Of a DNA stretch of 64,000 nt, positions 11,060 to 22,370 are shown piece by piece. The stretch's first letter is position 1. Every line of letters starts with the position of its first letter. Source of the DNA: Argentina anserina (taxonomy: Eukaryota; Streptophyta; Magnoliopsida; Rosales; Rosaceae); the NCBI RefSeq assembly GCF_933775445.1, contig NC_065873.1:21142001-21206000 (forward strand), given 5' to 3'. The position numbers and the translations under genes are program-made. The notes beneath the pieces are model-generated. The model was given only the letters and a program-made list of their open reading frames with translations, was not told the origin of the DNA and ran no database searches.

Positions 11060-12730
11060 TAAGGATTTCTCATAACAAAATCAAATTTGAGTGACTTAAT
11101 TATAAAAAAGTCATCACCAATTTAGAAATTATAAAAAAGTCAGATAGTTAAAACTTTTAAATTGTTGCCCATAATATTGATAATATTTACGATTGTGCCA
11201 TTTGACCTCAAATTGAAAAACAATTCAAATTAGCGTAGACAAGCAGAGTAGCGATCAATGCGATCGGCGACGAAGGCATAAGCTAGCAACGAGGATTTCA
11301 GGCTCCGATTGAGATCGATTAGGGCTTTATGTGAGTTGTTACACTGGGCATGCAGCTCCGAGACGAGAGTCAGATCGAATATGTTGATGAAGAAGAGGAT
11401 TGGTGAGAGAGTTTCGATGCCGGAGGCAGCGGAGACTTGACCACCTACTCTATTGGTGTCATGCCATTCTAGTTTGGCGATGCAATTTACAATTTCCAAG
11501 GCATCAGTTGTTTTTCTTCGACGTCCGATTTGGATCTAATCACCGGCAATAACGGTGTGATAATATGGAGGTAGTGACAGTCTGGAGGTAGCGAAGGCGG
11601 TGACTGTGCAACTGTTGATGCAAGGGTGTGCTAGAAAGAGAGGATAGTGGTGGATGTGTTGTTGTTGATGTAAGGCTAGCCGGAAACGCCGAGATTGGAA
11701 GACAATGGTGCCCATAGCAATTTTCTAGGTGCCTATAACAATTTTTTGTTTTCTTTAAAGGAGGTTGATGATCAATACTATTACACGTCACACTACTAGC
11801 CACCCTACCAATCACACTAACTTTGTATTGTGACAAGTAGTGTGATAAATAGTGTGACTGGTGGTGTTCTGTACGACAACATTAATGTTAATATTTGGAT
11901 CGTATTAGTTGATTTGAAAAGTTCAAGATTAGATAATACTAGACAAAGGTTTGTTATTTCTAGCTATTTTTCTTCTTCTTGTCACAACATAGTCACATAA
12001 AACAGTGTGACAAGGAGTGTGATAGGTAATGTGACTAAGGGTGTAACATATACTGTGACATATGGTGTAACATGTAGTGTAATTGGGGTGTAATAGGTAA
12101 TGTGACAAAGAGGGTGACATGTAATGTGACAAGTAGTTTGACGTTAAACCCTAAACGCTAAATAGTGTTTTACGTCAGGTTGTGTGATATGTAGTGTGAT
12201 AGTTAGTGTGACAACTAATGTGACAGTTATTGTGATAAGTAATGTGATCAAATAGTGATAGGTAGTGTGACAATTAATGTGACATGCCGAGAGAAATGTC
12301 TAAATAAGCGAAATTATGTTAAAATTCAAATGATATAGGTGTATGCTCATAATGAAGAGAATAATTAGAATTAAGGATCCTTGAGCTATGGTTACGCCAC
12401 AATAGCTTGGAGCACCACTATGGATGGTGGCACCAGCTTGCGAGGGTTGTTGCGCTTTGTACATTGATCGATTTGGAATGGGTATGATATCAAATGAAAG
12501 AAGGCAAAACAGTTTCGGAAAATAAAAGAAGTTATGGTCAGAAATAGAAGAAGAATAAAAATAATGTAAGAAATGACAAAACAGTCCAGAAAATATAAAA
12601 GAAGTAACTATTTTCTAATTTTGTTTAAAACTTGTTGACTATTTTATAATTTCAATTAAAATGAGATGACATTTTTCTAATTTATGATGTGAGATTTGAC
12701 TATTTTCTAATTTGCCCTTTTTTAAATACA
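11060..12730 (-). mobile_element. GTGTGAC-repeat transposable element, minus orientation
   Basis: The core (11780-12290) is a degenerate minisatellite of 10-13-bp steps such as agtgtgacaagtagtgtgatagg. It is flanked by unique blocks that recur in inverted orientation at 22620-24060: the block with ggcaccaccatgg...gcaacc..cgaagg (12400-12480 versus 22680-22760 and 23380-23450) and the tract tgacaagaagaag..aataac (11940-11990 versus 22970-23020 and 23935-23990). Both ends carry AT-rich subterminal repeats of the type aatttagaaattataaaaaagtc. That suggests long AT-rich inverted repeats of a Mutator-like or similar DNA element, but no target duplication could be fixed. 11230-11700 is GC-richer without a convincing gene. 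Confidence 0.55.
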
Positions 12731-13574
12731 ACAAAGTCGTCAAATATATTAAAAAGTAGGAAGTCAACATGAACATGAAAGATTCATCTAAACACACGAA
12801 AAAATATAACCATGCGAAACAAAAAAAAAGCTTAGCGGACCAAACTCTAATTGTTTCAATGCCGACAACTATGTCATGAATCCATAGTAACCAAGTAACC
12901 AAATACCATGAATGCAAGACTACACTCACTTATTATCAAAAGAACCCGATTAAAATTGCAACACCAGCCACCCATGGTCCTAAATTCGAGCCCAAGAATG
13001 ACTAGACCTAAAGATCAAAGCCCAAAATAACCTTGACGAATTTAGAGCAGCCCAAGCCCAAAAAAATTGAGCCAAAACCCAGATCTGACAAAGATGCACC
13101 CTCCAACATCGCACCACCAAACTCTGCCGCAAGTGACCCAAGCTCGTCACCACCTCCAGGTCGCCCAGGATTTCTTGCCACAGTGACTCGTCGTCACCTC
13201 TTGCCCACAAGCTTGGCACTAATCTGCCATGTAGTCAATGACTGCTGACACCTATAGAAGTAGCAAAGATCTAGGCAACAAAACGAGCTGATGTCCTTAC
13301 AAGGCTGAGCCACCAGATCTCGTTGTTGCTAATCCGTCATTGTGGTGCTGAACTGGAATCCCATGGATCATCCAAAGTACCGATCCACTGTCTGTATGGA
13401 TTTTTTTTACGGTTAACTAACGAAATTGACAAAACTGTTAAAAATAAGAGTTGAATGATATACTAATTAAATTTGAGAGTAGAAGGACAAAACTGTTTTT
13501 ACACCTAAAGTATAAGGTATCACAAGTATTTAATCTTTAATATTTTCTTATTTGCACCTAAATTTAGCATTTAC
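12731..13574. other. Intergenic, no gene recognised
   Basis: Contains a GC-richer patch at 12960-13240, open in both directions for about 70-80 codons but with biased, low-information translations. It is probably a relic of retroposon untranslated sequence. The rest is AT-rich. Confidence 0.45.
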
Positions 13575-13591
13575 TAAATATCTTTATAGTT

Positions 13592-14779
13592 TTTTTAGAA
13601 TGACGAAAAATTATATTAAACTAAAAAAGAAACACATGGAGCAATGAAGCAGCAACGAATCAAGATAAATAAAAATAATGAAATGCACAAGCGCATTTGT
13701 AAAAGCAATAAAGGATGACAAGACGTATACGAACGTCTGAAAGTAAATGTAACCAGAAGACTAGATGTCGCACGACATCACTACACTGCATAAATCAAAA
13801 CAGTGAAAGTATTGTGACGTAACCAGAACCGTAATCGGAGCATGACCACTCTATGTGATCTGAAAGGATAATAAGATGCGACTTGAGAGACACGAAGGCA
13901 ACCAAAGAGGTACTCTCCTCGAGATACGTGCATGTCTCTGAATAACTTGAGAGGTTCCCTCGTGACGTTAGCAATCAAACTCTCAGTAACTAGAACCAAG
14001 GATATGGTCATTCAAATGATAAAGCCCAGAATTACCATCCTCTTGGATCCCAAATCTGAACCTAACAGTGATTGGGCGTCAAAACTCAAGTTCCAATTAG
14101 GACCAAGCAAGTGGGTCTCCAACTAGAGAATGCCAAGCAGAAAAAAAAAACCCAAATGGAGAAGACCCGGTGTGAAATACACTAGCCACCCAATCACCTC
14201 CCTCCTTTGCCCGGCTAACAGCCATTGGCGAAAAGCTGCCTACCACTAGCCGTCGGAATCCTCCAAGAGAAGGCACAAGTGGAACAAGAACCCATTTTCA
14301 TCAGCCAGCAAAAACATCCCTCACCTCTTGTGGCTATAAACTCACATCGTCTCGGATCCCAAATCTAGCTTCGAGGACCCCAATCCGGGTAACTAACGAT
14401 CCGAAGCTGCATAACAGCCACATCACCCAATCGCTACGCCGACCTCCTACTTGGTCCCAGCCATACCACAAGCCGAAAGAGAGGCATCCTTGACACCTTG
14501 GCTGTTGGTTCCCTAATCAACACAGTTGCACAATCCTGCTAGTTAGAATGTCGAGAACATGGCTAGATCCGCCCCATGAGCCTAAGGAGGATCCTCCCCG
14601 ACAATGTGCCGCTGCCATCCACTAGCTTCGAGCTAGAGAGACATCCTTGGTGTTCCCCTCTAAAGGGGGGGGGGTTTGCTGGAGTGGAGAAACCAACTAC
14701 GGCTGCCACCCTCTAACCTTAGTAAAGCTGTCAATTTTTATTTTTTATTTTTAAAACCCACAACTTATGCTTGCCATCT
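13592..14779 (-). mobile_element. Non-LTR retroposon, 1.19 kb, 17-bp target duplication
   Basis: Bounded by a perfect 17-bp direct repeat taaatatctttatagtt at 13575-13591 and 14780-14796. On the minus strand the element ends in ..ttcgtcattctaaaaaa, a poly-A tail next to the target duplication, which is the hallmark of LINE/SINE-type retroposition. The body is GC-rich (13900-14720) with a G-tract at 14667-14676. It has no reverse transcriptase motif, so it is a truncated LINE or a non-autonomous derivative. Confidence 0.75.
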
Positions 14780-14991
14780 TAAATATCTTTATAGTTAAAA
14801 ATTTGATACCAAGCAAAGTTGATCTAATGGAAATATGTCTGGCTACAACCTCGGAACCTCGGAGTGGTAACTTTCAGGGCTCTCGGCCACTTTTTTCTGA
14901 AAAACAAAAAAGAAACATTAGCAACAAGTGTGTATTTGTAGTTTAGGGTAGGTTAATTCCACCGCCTTCTAGAAACTGGGGAAACTCTTTA

Positions 14992-15393
14992 GGCCATGTT
15001 TAGTTCATGTGGGAAAGGAAAATTATTACATTCTTGTGTTTGAAAACCCAAGAAATTGAGAGGGAAAGAAAAGTCTTTTCCAATTGAAAGGAAAATCCAG
15101 TGGAAATTACTTTCATCCACCATACTACTTATGATTTATGAATTTATTTTCCCTTCTAGATTTCTTAAATTTTATGACAAAATTATCTTTGTTTGAATTA
15201 TTATTTTTCAATTTTATAATTTTTTTGAAGTATGTGCCAAACTTAATTTTTTTAAAACATCTACCCTTACTCTCGTGATTTTTTTTTTCTTTTCCAAACT
15301 AGAAATGAATGCACTTGGGAATTGCATTTTCGCATGGGCAAGGAAAATCTAAGGAATTTTGTTTCCTTTCCTTTCCTTGAACGAAACATGGCC
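14992..15393. mobile_element. PIF/Harbinger-type MITE, 402 bp
   Basis: Terminal inverted repeats GGCCATGTTTAGTTCA (left) and GGCCATGTTTCGTTCA (right, reverse complement) flanked by a 3-bp TTA duplication (14989-14991, 15394-15396). The paralogous position in the second duplicate (about 26449) is an empty site, ctctcttaaatcagaaggg, which confirms the element's limits and shows it arrived after the segmental duplication. Confidence 0.88.
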
Positions 15394-15428
15394 TTAATGA
15401 GAAGGGAGTGGCGACGGAGAGAATCAGT

Positions 15429-16555
15429 ATGACAACCCGCTTCATTGTCAGCAAGAGCCTCAGATTTTCTCAGCTAGTATGCAGACATGGGAAATGGATG
15501 CCTTCACAACTTGGTGCAAGACTTATCAGCAGCTCTGGAATCCCAGCCGGCCAAGATGATTGTGCAGTCTCCTACCTTGTTAACTCGTGTGGATTGTCCC
15601 GAGAATCCGCTACTCTAGTAACCCAAAAGGTAAAGCTTCAATCTCTAGAGAAACCGGACTCGGTTTTAGCTCTTTTGAAACACTACGAATTCTCATATGC
15701 CCAGATCTCAACTCTTGTGCGGAGACTCCCGCATATTCTAGTCGCCGATGCCCAGAAAACCATTCGTCCAAAGCTTGTTTTTTAGCTCCGTAGGAATCTC
15801 AAGGCTTGAGCTTGCAACAGTAGTGACATACAACCCAAATCTTTTGGGCCAAAGCTTGGAAAACAGCCTCATACCCTGTTATACCTTGCTCAAAAGCATA
15901 GTGCTCTCTGATTCCAAGGTCATCTAAATTTGGAAGCGCTGCTCTTGGATTTTCATGAAGAACCTTTCGAAGAATGTATTACCCAATATTGGGTTCCTGA
16001 GAGAATTGAGCATGCCCCAGTCCTATATTGCCCATTTGGTAACAAATTCTACTCCTTTAGTGATGAGAAAGCCTGAATTGTACAGTCGAGTCGTTGGTGA
16101 GGTCAAAGAAATGGGTTTTAACCCTGAAAGGTTCAAGTTGTGCAGGCCATGATTGTATTTGATAGAAAAGCCACATGGAAACGATGTCAAGCAGCTTATA
16201 GGAGGTAGGGTTGGTCTGATAATCTTATTATGTCTGCCTTCAGGATAGATCCACTGTGTATGATTCTGTCAGAGAAGAAATTTATGGCAACAATGGATTT
16301 CTTAGTGAACAAGATGGGGTTGGAGTCACAAGCAGTTGCCGAGTTTCCCCATATTTTGTCTTACATCTTGGAGAAGAGAATCATGCCCAGGTTTTCAGTT
16401 GTTAGAATTTTGCTTTCGAAAGGATTGATAGAAGAGGAGAACTTTAGTTTGCGCTATGTTATTATAATGCCAAAGAAGTACTTCTTTAATGCGTGAAGAA
16501 GTACCCCAGTTGTGGAATGTATACCAAGGAAAAGTGGATTTATGCACCCTTGTAG
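15429..16555 (+). pseudogene. mTERF pseudogene, copy 1 of duplication
   Basis: Starts with ATG at 15429 (M-T-T-R-F-I-V-S-K) and reads well for about 118 codons. Then a frameshift at 15775-15785 (gcttgttttttagc versus gcttgagtttttgagc in copy 2) brings a stop. A second one-base loss near 16131 (ttcaagttgtg versus ttccactttgtg) and a stop near 16494, plus a deletion around there, break the rest. The mTERF repeat segments are otherwise easy to follow to VDLCT near the C-terminus. Copy 1 is intact at both sites where copy 2 is broken, so the duplicated ancestor was probably functional. Confidence 0.88.
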
Positions 16556-17780
16556 TTGGTCACATTGGTTCGTAACACACTTCTAGGCTACATAGTGTTG
16601 AATCAGCCTTCTCAGAACTTACTATAATGACATTCCTCAAGTATCGTCAGTGTCTTGCATTCACTTAGCTCATTACTGAAAAAGATGATTACTTCTAAGT
16701 TGTGTACAGACCACATGGTATCAAGCATATACATGAATTTCTCAATGAAAAATTGCAAATCATCCCAATTTTTTTGTTTTATTTCAGCTTGAGAAGAGGA
16801 CCATCCCATTATCCCAAGGTGGTCGGTTGATAAATGAGGAGAAGCCGAGTTTGTCTACTGTTTTAATCGTATTCAGAGTAGTCTCAACTTCTGAACCAAA
16901 TACCTCAACTGTTCAGTGTGTACCAAGGGAAACTTGACTCTTCGGAATTCGGATGTGTGACCTTGCCGTTAACAGCTGTAGGGTAATTGTGTTAGATCCG
17001 GAGGTACTACTAGGTTTGTCAATAATTTCATACTGGTATTTGCTCCTTTGATTTCTAGGAAAGCGATCGTCACTGACTTTGGTCTGGAATTGGAAAAATA
17101 AGTTTATGTCATAATACATCAACTATCGTCAACAAAGTAAGATATTTGATATTCAGCAATTGACTATATCATGCATTACTTCTCTAGATCACTCTTACTG
17201 GTTACTTTATGGTTGTCACAAATGTAAAAGCTGGATCAAGAATCAATACTTCATAGATTATTGTTGGTGCATCTCTATGGGTTATTAAGTTTTTAATCAT
17301 TAGCTTATAGATTTGTGTGGACTCGATCTGTTGGCTGCTGTACTATGAAGATGACCTCGAAAACTGAAAGAAGATTGCAAAGCATATTTTCAGAAACAAT
17401 TGCATTAGTTGGAGAAGTTTCGGCTCTTAAAAGTTTATTTCCATAAGGATTTGTAGGACAGGAAAATGGAAGCTTGATCGATACTGTTACTGTGAAAAGC
17501 TTTTTGGTTTGTCTTCAGCAGTTCACCATTGTGAAAAGCTCGATCAGTCGATCATATGAGTATCGACTAAAGGGGTTTCCCAAATATTGTCTCTGCATTC
17601 TTGGTAGACCTTTCCTCTTAAATATTGATGAGATTATTATGTTATTGATAGATGAGCACTGAATGATTTAAAGAACCCAGAACACTGCAGGCTGTATTAT
17701 TCATTTACACATGCATCTATGTCTCCGAAAATAAATCCCGCTTGGATTAATCGGCCTTGACAACCCCCAAACTTCTTCAT
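16556..17780 (+). pseudogene. Second mTERF 3'-end remnant and decayed flank
   Basis: Around 16790-16945 the plus strand again shows LEKRTIP..., then a degraded stretch, then a C-terminal-like ending (VYQGKL-type) near 16920. The following sequence (16985-17060) is related to the 3' flank of the intact mTERF gene. This is a degenerate duplicate of an mTERF 3' end; the corresponding block in the other segmental copy is 28320-28560. From 17060 to 17780 there is only unannotated flank shared between the two copies. Confidence 0.55.
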
Positions 17781-17782
17781 GA

Positions 17783-17880
17783 AGTTCTCACCACCGTTCC
17801 TGTAACGACCTCAAAAAGGCCCCATCCTCTTCATCGATTTAGTCCCTGAAGATTTTATTGTCAATGTCTTGCCGTTTCGG
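17783..17880 (-). pseudogene. Class III peroxidase C-terminal scrap
   Basis: About 100 bp collinear with the larger peroxidase fragment at 29200-29612. On the minus strand it encodes traces of KSMKRMGAF.VVT. Homology ends near 17880, the right edge of segmental copy 1. Confidence 0.6.
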
Positions 17881-18359
17881 CAGTTGATCCGAAGAATTCA
17901 ACTTATATTTTTTAGTTCTACAATTTAGATGTGATAAGAGCTGGAATCCAACTTATTGAAATGATTAAGAGGATGGAGCATAATGCTTGAACCCCCTCGC
18001 AACGTTCAAGTAACTATGGGAAGTTGGGAACTACAAAGCCACCAAAGTGTATCGCGTTGCCGTGACCTCAATCAGAACAGAATGACTAGGAGTACAAGAA
18101 TGGAGGAAAAAGGCATAAATATCCAGGCCATTTGATGCAATATAGCACATGAATGTTAAGGGTACATAACTTACGAAAGCTCTCCTGTGCAAAGACTTAA
18201 ACCTACATAGGGGCAAAGCCACCTTTTGAGTGATACATGGCCCCAGAAAGCAACATGGATTGCTGCATCGCAGCTAATTACTGAAAAGGATCATTGGTAG
18301 GCCAGAATCGCTTAGACCATAGAATGTATGGATTCCCTTAAGGGGTGCCCAAAGCAGCA
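17881..18359 (-). other. 3' flank / 3' UTR of NPL4-like gene
   Basis: Downstream of the NPL4-like stop codon at 18360. No other gene seen. The true poly-A site cannot be placed. Confidence 0.45.
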
Positions 18360-20978
18360 TCAAGCAGCATTGGCCATCGAATCGATTAATACCTGGTAGC
18401 CTTCAGGTATGGCTGACTGTGTAAGGACGCACTGGGCCAAAGCAGGAAGATCAGCGTTAGCATCTAAAAACCCTCGAAGTAAAAGCATCAAGTGAAAATC
18501 TGCAATACGCTTCACATATGGAAGATTCTTAGCACGATCCAGATGGGTTTTCAGATCTCTCGCTGTCACAGCAGTGATACGATTCTCAATGGGAAAGGTG
18601 GATGAAAGAGGACCCTGCATTGCAATACAAGTAAACATGAGTCATTTATCATTGCAATTCAAATAAAATAAGAAATACAAATGTAAATTAGGGAAGACAA
18701 ATTACAACAAGTTCATACATCAATCATCCCCAAGTGCATAAAGTCTAAATTAGTCAATGATAACAAGTAAGCTAACCATGCATCCCTCTCACCCCATTAC
18801 ATTCTTAACCTCAATCCTACTCAATCTAGCTATCCATGCATCCCTCTCACCCCATTACATTCTTAACCTTAATCCTACTCAATCTAGCTATCCATGCATC
18901 TCTCTCACCCCAATACAGTCATAACCTTTATCCTAGTCAATCTAAGCATATTTAACATCTATATGTACTGTTTCCTAAACAGGTAAGCTGAAGAAACTTT
19001 GCATAACAAACACAGTTTGCAGTTGAAGCCTTGAAAAAATTGAGAGTTTGCAAAAGCAGTTTGCAGTTTGCATCCATTTTGACAAAAAGAATATTCGGCG
19101 AAAAAAGGCCAAATTAGGGGGAGATGAAACAATCTTGTCTCTTAAACTGCCCAAATTACAACATGTTCAACATCTCTCCCTCCAACCATTACAACAAATC
19201 TCAGAATAGCTAATAAAGCACCAAAACCACCCATTTACTAAAAGTGGATCCAAAACCAAAATGATGTCATCAAAGTTACTAAATGATGTGTATCTGACTA
19301 CTCACTATAAGCAAACAAAGCTTTAAAAAGCACAGGTGTAATGTCTGGCAATGAATAGTTCATAACCAAAAGCTATATCAAACCCTCAGCTATCAAAATC
19401 AATTATAAACCATCCTAGATGCACCAATGATTTTGTACACCAAACAGATAGACACCAACTATGAGACACAATAAGGGAGAGGTTAGTCACATAAAACGAG
19501 ACTCACAACACTCACTTGCAAAAGGAACAGAATTTTCTCTACATCCAAGCTCAAGAAAAGAATGAACTTAGTTAAGATTCTATACCGTTCTTATAAGCGA
19601 CGACTTAATAAGCCAACAAAACGTCTTTCTTAATGCATGTTTATATTGTGGACAGTTTAGCCTAACTCTAAACTCTTCCTTTTCATTTTAGCACTTCCTA
19701 GATACCTAGATTAAGATGAGGCTGGTCATGCCCCAATCTGCAAACTCCAAGAACAAAGTTTCTTCCTTTTACTCACGCCAAAATGCTACGGGGTGATTGA
19801 CTCTACAAGTTCATAACAGCAGCAGTGTGCACATATATTTCTTTGGACTAAACACCACAACAACACACGACGCTATGTGAGGCCCTATCCTATATCAACT
19901 ATCAGCAACACAAAACAACACTCTAAATAAGTATATATAGAGTGCAACACAGGTAAGGAAAAAAGACCAAACAAGTTTAGAGAACTGTGGTTACCTGGTG
20001 ATCGGAGATCCCCACGACGACCAAGAAAAAATCATTGTCCACCTCTCTAGTATCCTTCACTCCAACAACAACATCCTTCTTCATCTTCGACAGCTTGGGA
20101 TCTTGATCCTCCCCAATCTCCGTCTCGAACCACCCCTCCTTAAACAACCTAACACACATATCACTCATCTGAAAAGCTTCGAAATGCACAGCCGCCTCAC
20201 CATCCTCATTCACTTCCAGCTTCACCATTGCAGTCACCCACTCTTTCAGCCCACTCTCGGCATGAAGCTCCGCCGCCTGCAGCACCTCCCTGTTCGACAA
20301 CGTATAGTCCTTCTTGTCCTGCCCCACCGACTGTGTGAATATAAACCCGACCCGCCTCATCCCCAGGCCCAGCGCAATCGCCTCCACCGCCTTCTCCTCC
20401 TCCGGGTCCCGGAAAATCGTCAGCACCTCCTCCGTCCCGTTCTGCGGCGGCTCGTAGATGAAGTCCACCTCCACCTTCCCCTCCTCCGACACCGTGCCGT
20501 ACATGAGCCCGCCGCGCTTCACCGCGAAGGCGAGCGTGTCGTTCACGTAGCGCTGGAACGCGTTGGCGCAGTCGCGGTCGAAGGAGACGAGCTCGCAGTG
20601 GGGAGTCTCCTGGCGCGTGACCTTCATCTGCTTGGCGATGAGGTCGTCCATGGTCATCTTCCGGCCGAACGACCCGGCCGGGTGAAAATTGGGCCCGGCG
20701 ACGGTGCGCTCGCCGTCGTAGGCGAGGAAGACGATCGAGCCGTGGCCGAGATTGAGCGCGGAGAGAGGAGTGGTGGGATTGGACATGTCGGCGAAGCGAG
20801 TGAGGTCGTCGGCGGTCTTGGCGAGGAGGAGGTTTTGGTTGGTGGAGAGGGTTTGGTTCTCTATGGGGATTCGGAGGTTGGTTTGGATCAGCGATTTGAG
20901 CTGGGCGACTGTGGCGTGTTGTGGGTTGTCGACTGTGAGGCGTTCGAGGCCGTCGCGGCTGCGAATTCTGAGCAACAT
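18360..20978 (-). CDS. NPL4: NPL4-like protein (CDC48/p97 ubiquitin-adaptor)
   Basis: Two exons: 19995-20978 and 18360-18614, joined at CAG|gtaacc ... atgcag|GGT, giving 412 residues. The length matches the plant NPL4-like proteins (about 413 in Arabidopsis) and is shorter than the yeast and animal NPL4. The N-terminus (MLLRIRSRDGLERLTVDN, residues 1-80) is a ubiquitin-like fold. The remainder is the NPL4 domain (for example HPAGSFGRKMTMDDLIAKQ, LGMRRVGFIFTQS, DFFLVVVGISDHQ|GPLSSTFPIENR). NPL4 with UFD1 recruits ubiquitylated clients to the CDC48 ATPase in the cytosol and at the ER or nucleus. I chose ATG 20978 because family homology begins there; an in-frame upstream ATG at 21227 would add 83 unrelated residues. 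The 1380-bp intron (18615-19994) contains a 58-bp tandem repeat. Exon 1 is markedly GC-rich compared with its surroundings. Confidence 0.93.
18776..18950. repeat. 58-bp tandem repeat, 3 copies, in NPL4 intron
   Basis: Copies start at 18776, 18834 and 18892 with ccatgcatc(c/t)ctctcacccc. The first two are nearly identical, the third more diverged. Confidence 0.9.
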
Positions 20979-21227
20979 GGTCGCCGGAATCGGTGGCTTT
21001 GCGAAAGTTGAGGTTTTGATGAGAATATATGTAAATGGGTTGGGTGAAGTTCGGTGGAAGAAAAGGTTTACTTGTGGGAGGGGAAAAGGAGAAGGAATCA
21101 GTTCGGAAACTGGAATGGAGTGACGGTGAGATTTCCGAGAGCGATGAGGACTTGAAGAGGTGATTGAGTAGTTGGGCCAGCTGTGTTTGGTGGGCTTTAT
21201 ACAGACTTGGGCCATATGATCGTCCAA

Positions 21228-22370
21228 AGTTTGATTTCTTTTTTGTGAATTTTTTATTTTTTATTTTTTTGACATTTGTGTTGTGTGACCACTTACTGAC
21301 TACTGCGTATGAAATGCAATTGAGATGAAATTTTGGTATTCAATTTTATCTCATACCGGTCTATATATGTGTTTAGATTTTTGTTTTGTATGTGTTACTA
21401 ATTATTCATACTTTCATAGTCGCAAGGTGTTTTTTTTTGCTTCATGTTATGAGACATTGGAAGTAATTAAAAATAGCACCAAACTATATGTTTTATTGTG
21501 ATAAATAAAAATGTATCAGTACGACTATTTAATCATCCAGAAAATCATATTCATTTTCATATGACGGGGTATGAATCTCAATAGAAATTTAGAGGTTGGG
21601 GTTATCAAATTGAGTGTTGGCCTATAGTTACGATGACTGTAATTTTGTGAGAGTACAGTTGAAATTTGAAGTATGCACGTGAATATAAATAAATTGGAGG
21701 AAAATATTGGTGTTATACAAGAGATATTTTCCCAATGAAGACTATCTTGTTGATGACTTTCTAAGTAATTGTTATTTAAACCTATTTTTCGGTCATATTT
21801 TTTCATCTCAACCGTTTAGATAGTAGGGACATAAATGTATATTAGATATACAAATTTTCAGCAAATTTAGTTATCATTAAAGTATCAAAATATATCAAAT
21901 AAGTGAACGAACCAAAATTGTTAAATATAAACCGTTCAAGGTCATAATGAGTAAATCACATTTAAAAATGTCTTAACGATTATCAATTTTGATGAAATTT
22001 TGCATGGATAATCTACTCATATATATCTAAAAACTAAACGATCGAGATATAAATATAAAATTAAAAAATGGATGAATCTTATTGAAAAAGGCCCGTTATA
22101 CAGAACTTGTGATATCTTCAAATGTAACTAGAATTGAATGAGAACTTACGATAGTTTATTTCCTATATGCAATGCTTAATGTACACTATTATCTTTGGTA
22201 ATATGTTGGATCATATATTGTTTTTATTTGTGTTATACAGATCTTGTCATATCTTTAAATGAGAACGAATGTAGCTAGCATTAAATATGATTTTACGAGA
22301 GTTTATTTTCTACATGCAGTGCTTAATGTAGTTTATTATCTTTAGTATTATGGGGATCAATGGACATATT
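21228..22370. other. Intergenic, AT-rich, with a local direct duplication
   Basis: No gene. About 22094-22200 and 22230-22345 are diverged direct repeats (shared tatacagawcttgt.atatct and gtttattt.cta.atgca.tgcttaatgta). The first 100 bp may be the promoter of the NPL4-like gene. Confidence 0.5.

Larger units (their letters stand above)
14925..17880. repeat. Segmental duplication, copy 1
   Basis: Collinear with 26375-29330 at roughly 85-93% identity, apart from the MITE at 14992-15393 (this copy only) and the hAT-like insertion at 27728-28317 (other copy only). It includes an mTERF pseudogene, a second mTERF 3' remnant and the end of a peroxidase gene. The two copies are direct repeats flanking the NPL4-like gene. 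Confidence 0.88.

Noticed and set aside
11780..12290. Regularly spaced GTGTGAC repeats resembling a CRISPR array
   Set aside because: Units are 10-13 bp and degenerate with no unique spacers. The host is a plant, and the same tract recurs inside dispersed elements.
20752..21123. Long plus-strand frames opposite the NPL4 exon
   Set aside because: Shadow frames of a GC-rich coding exon on the other strand.
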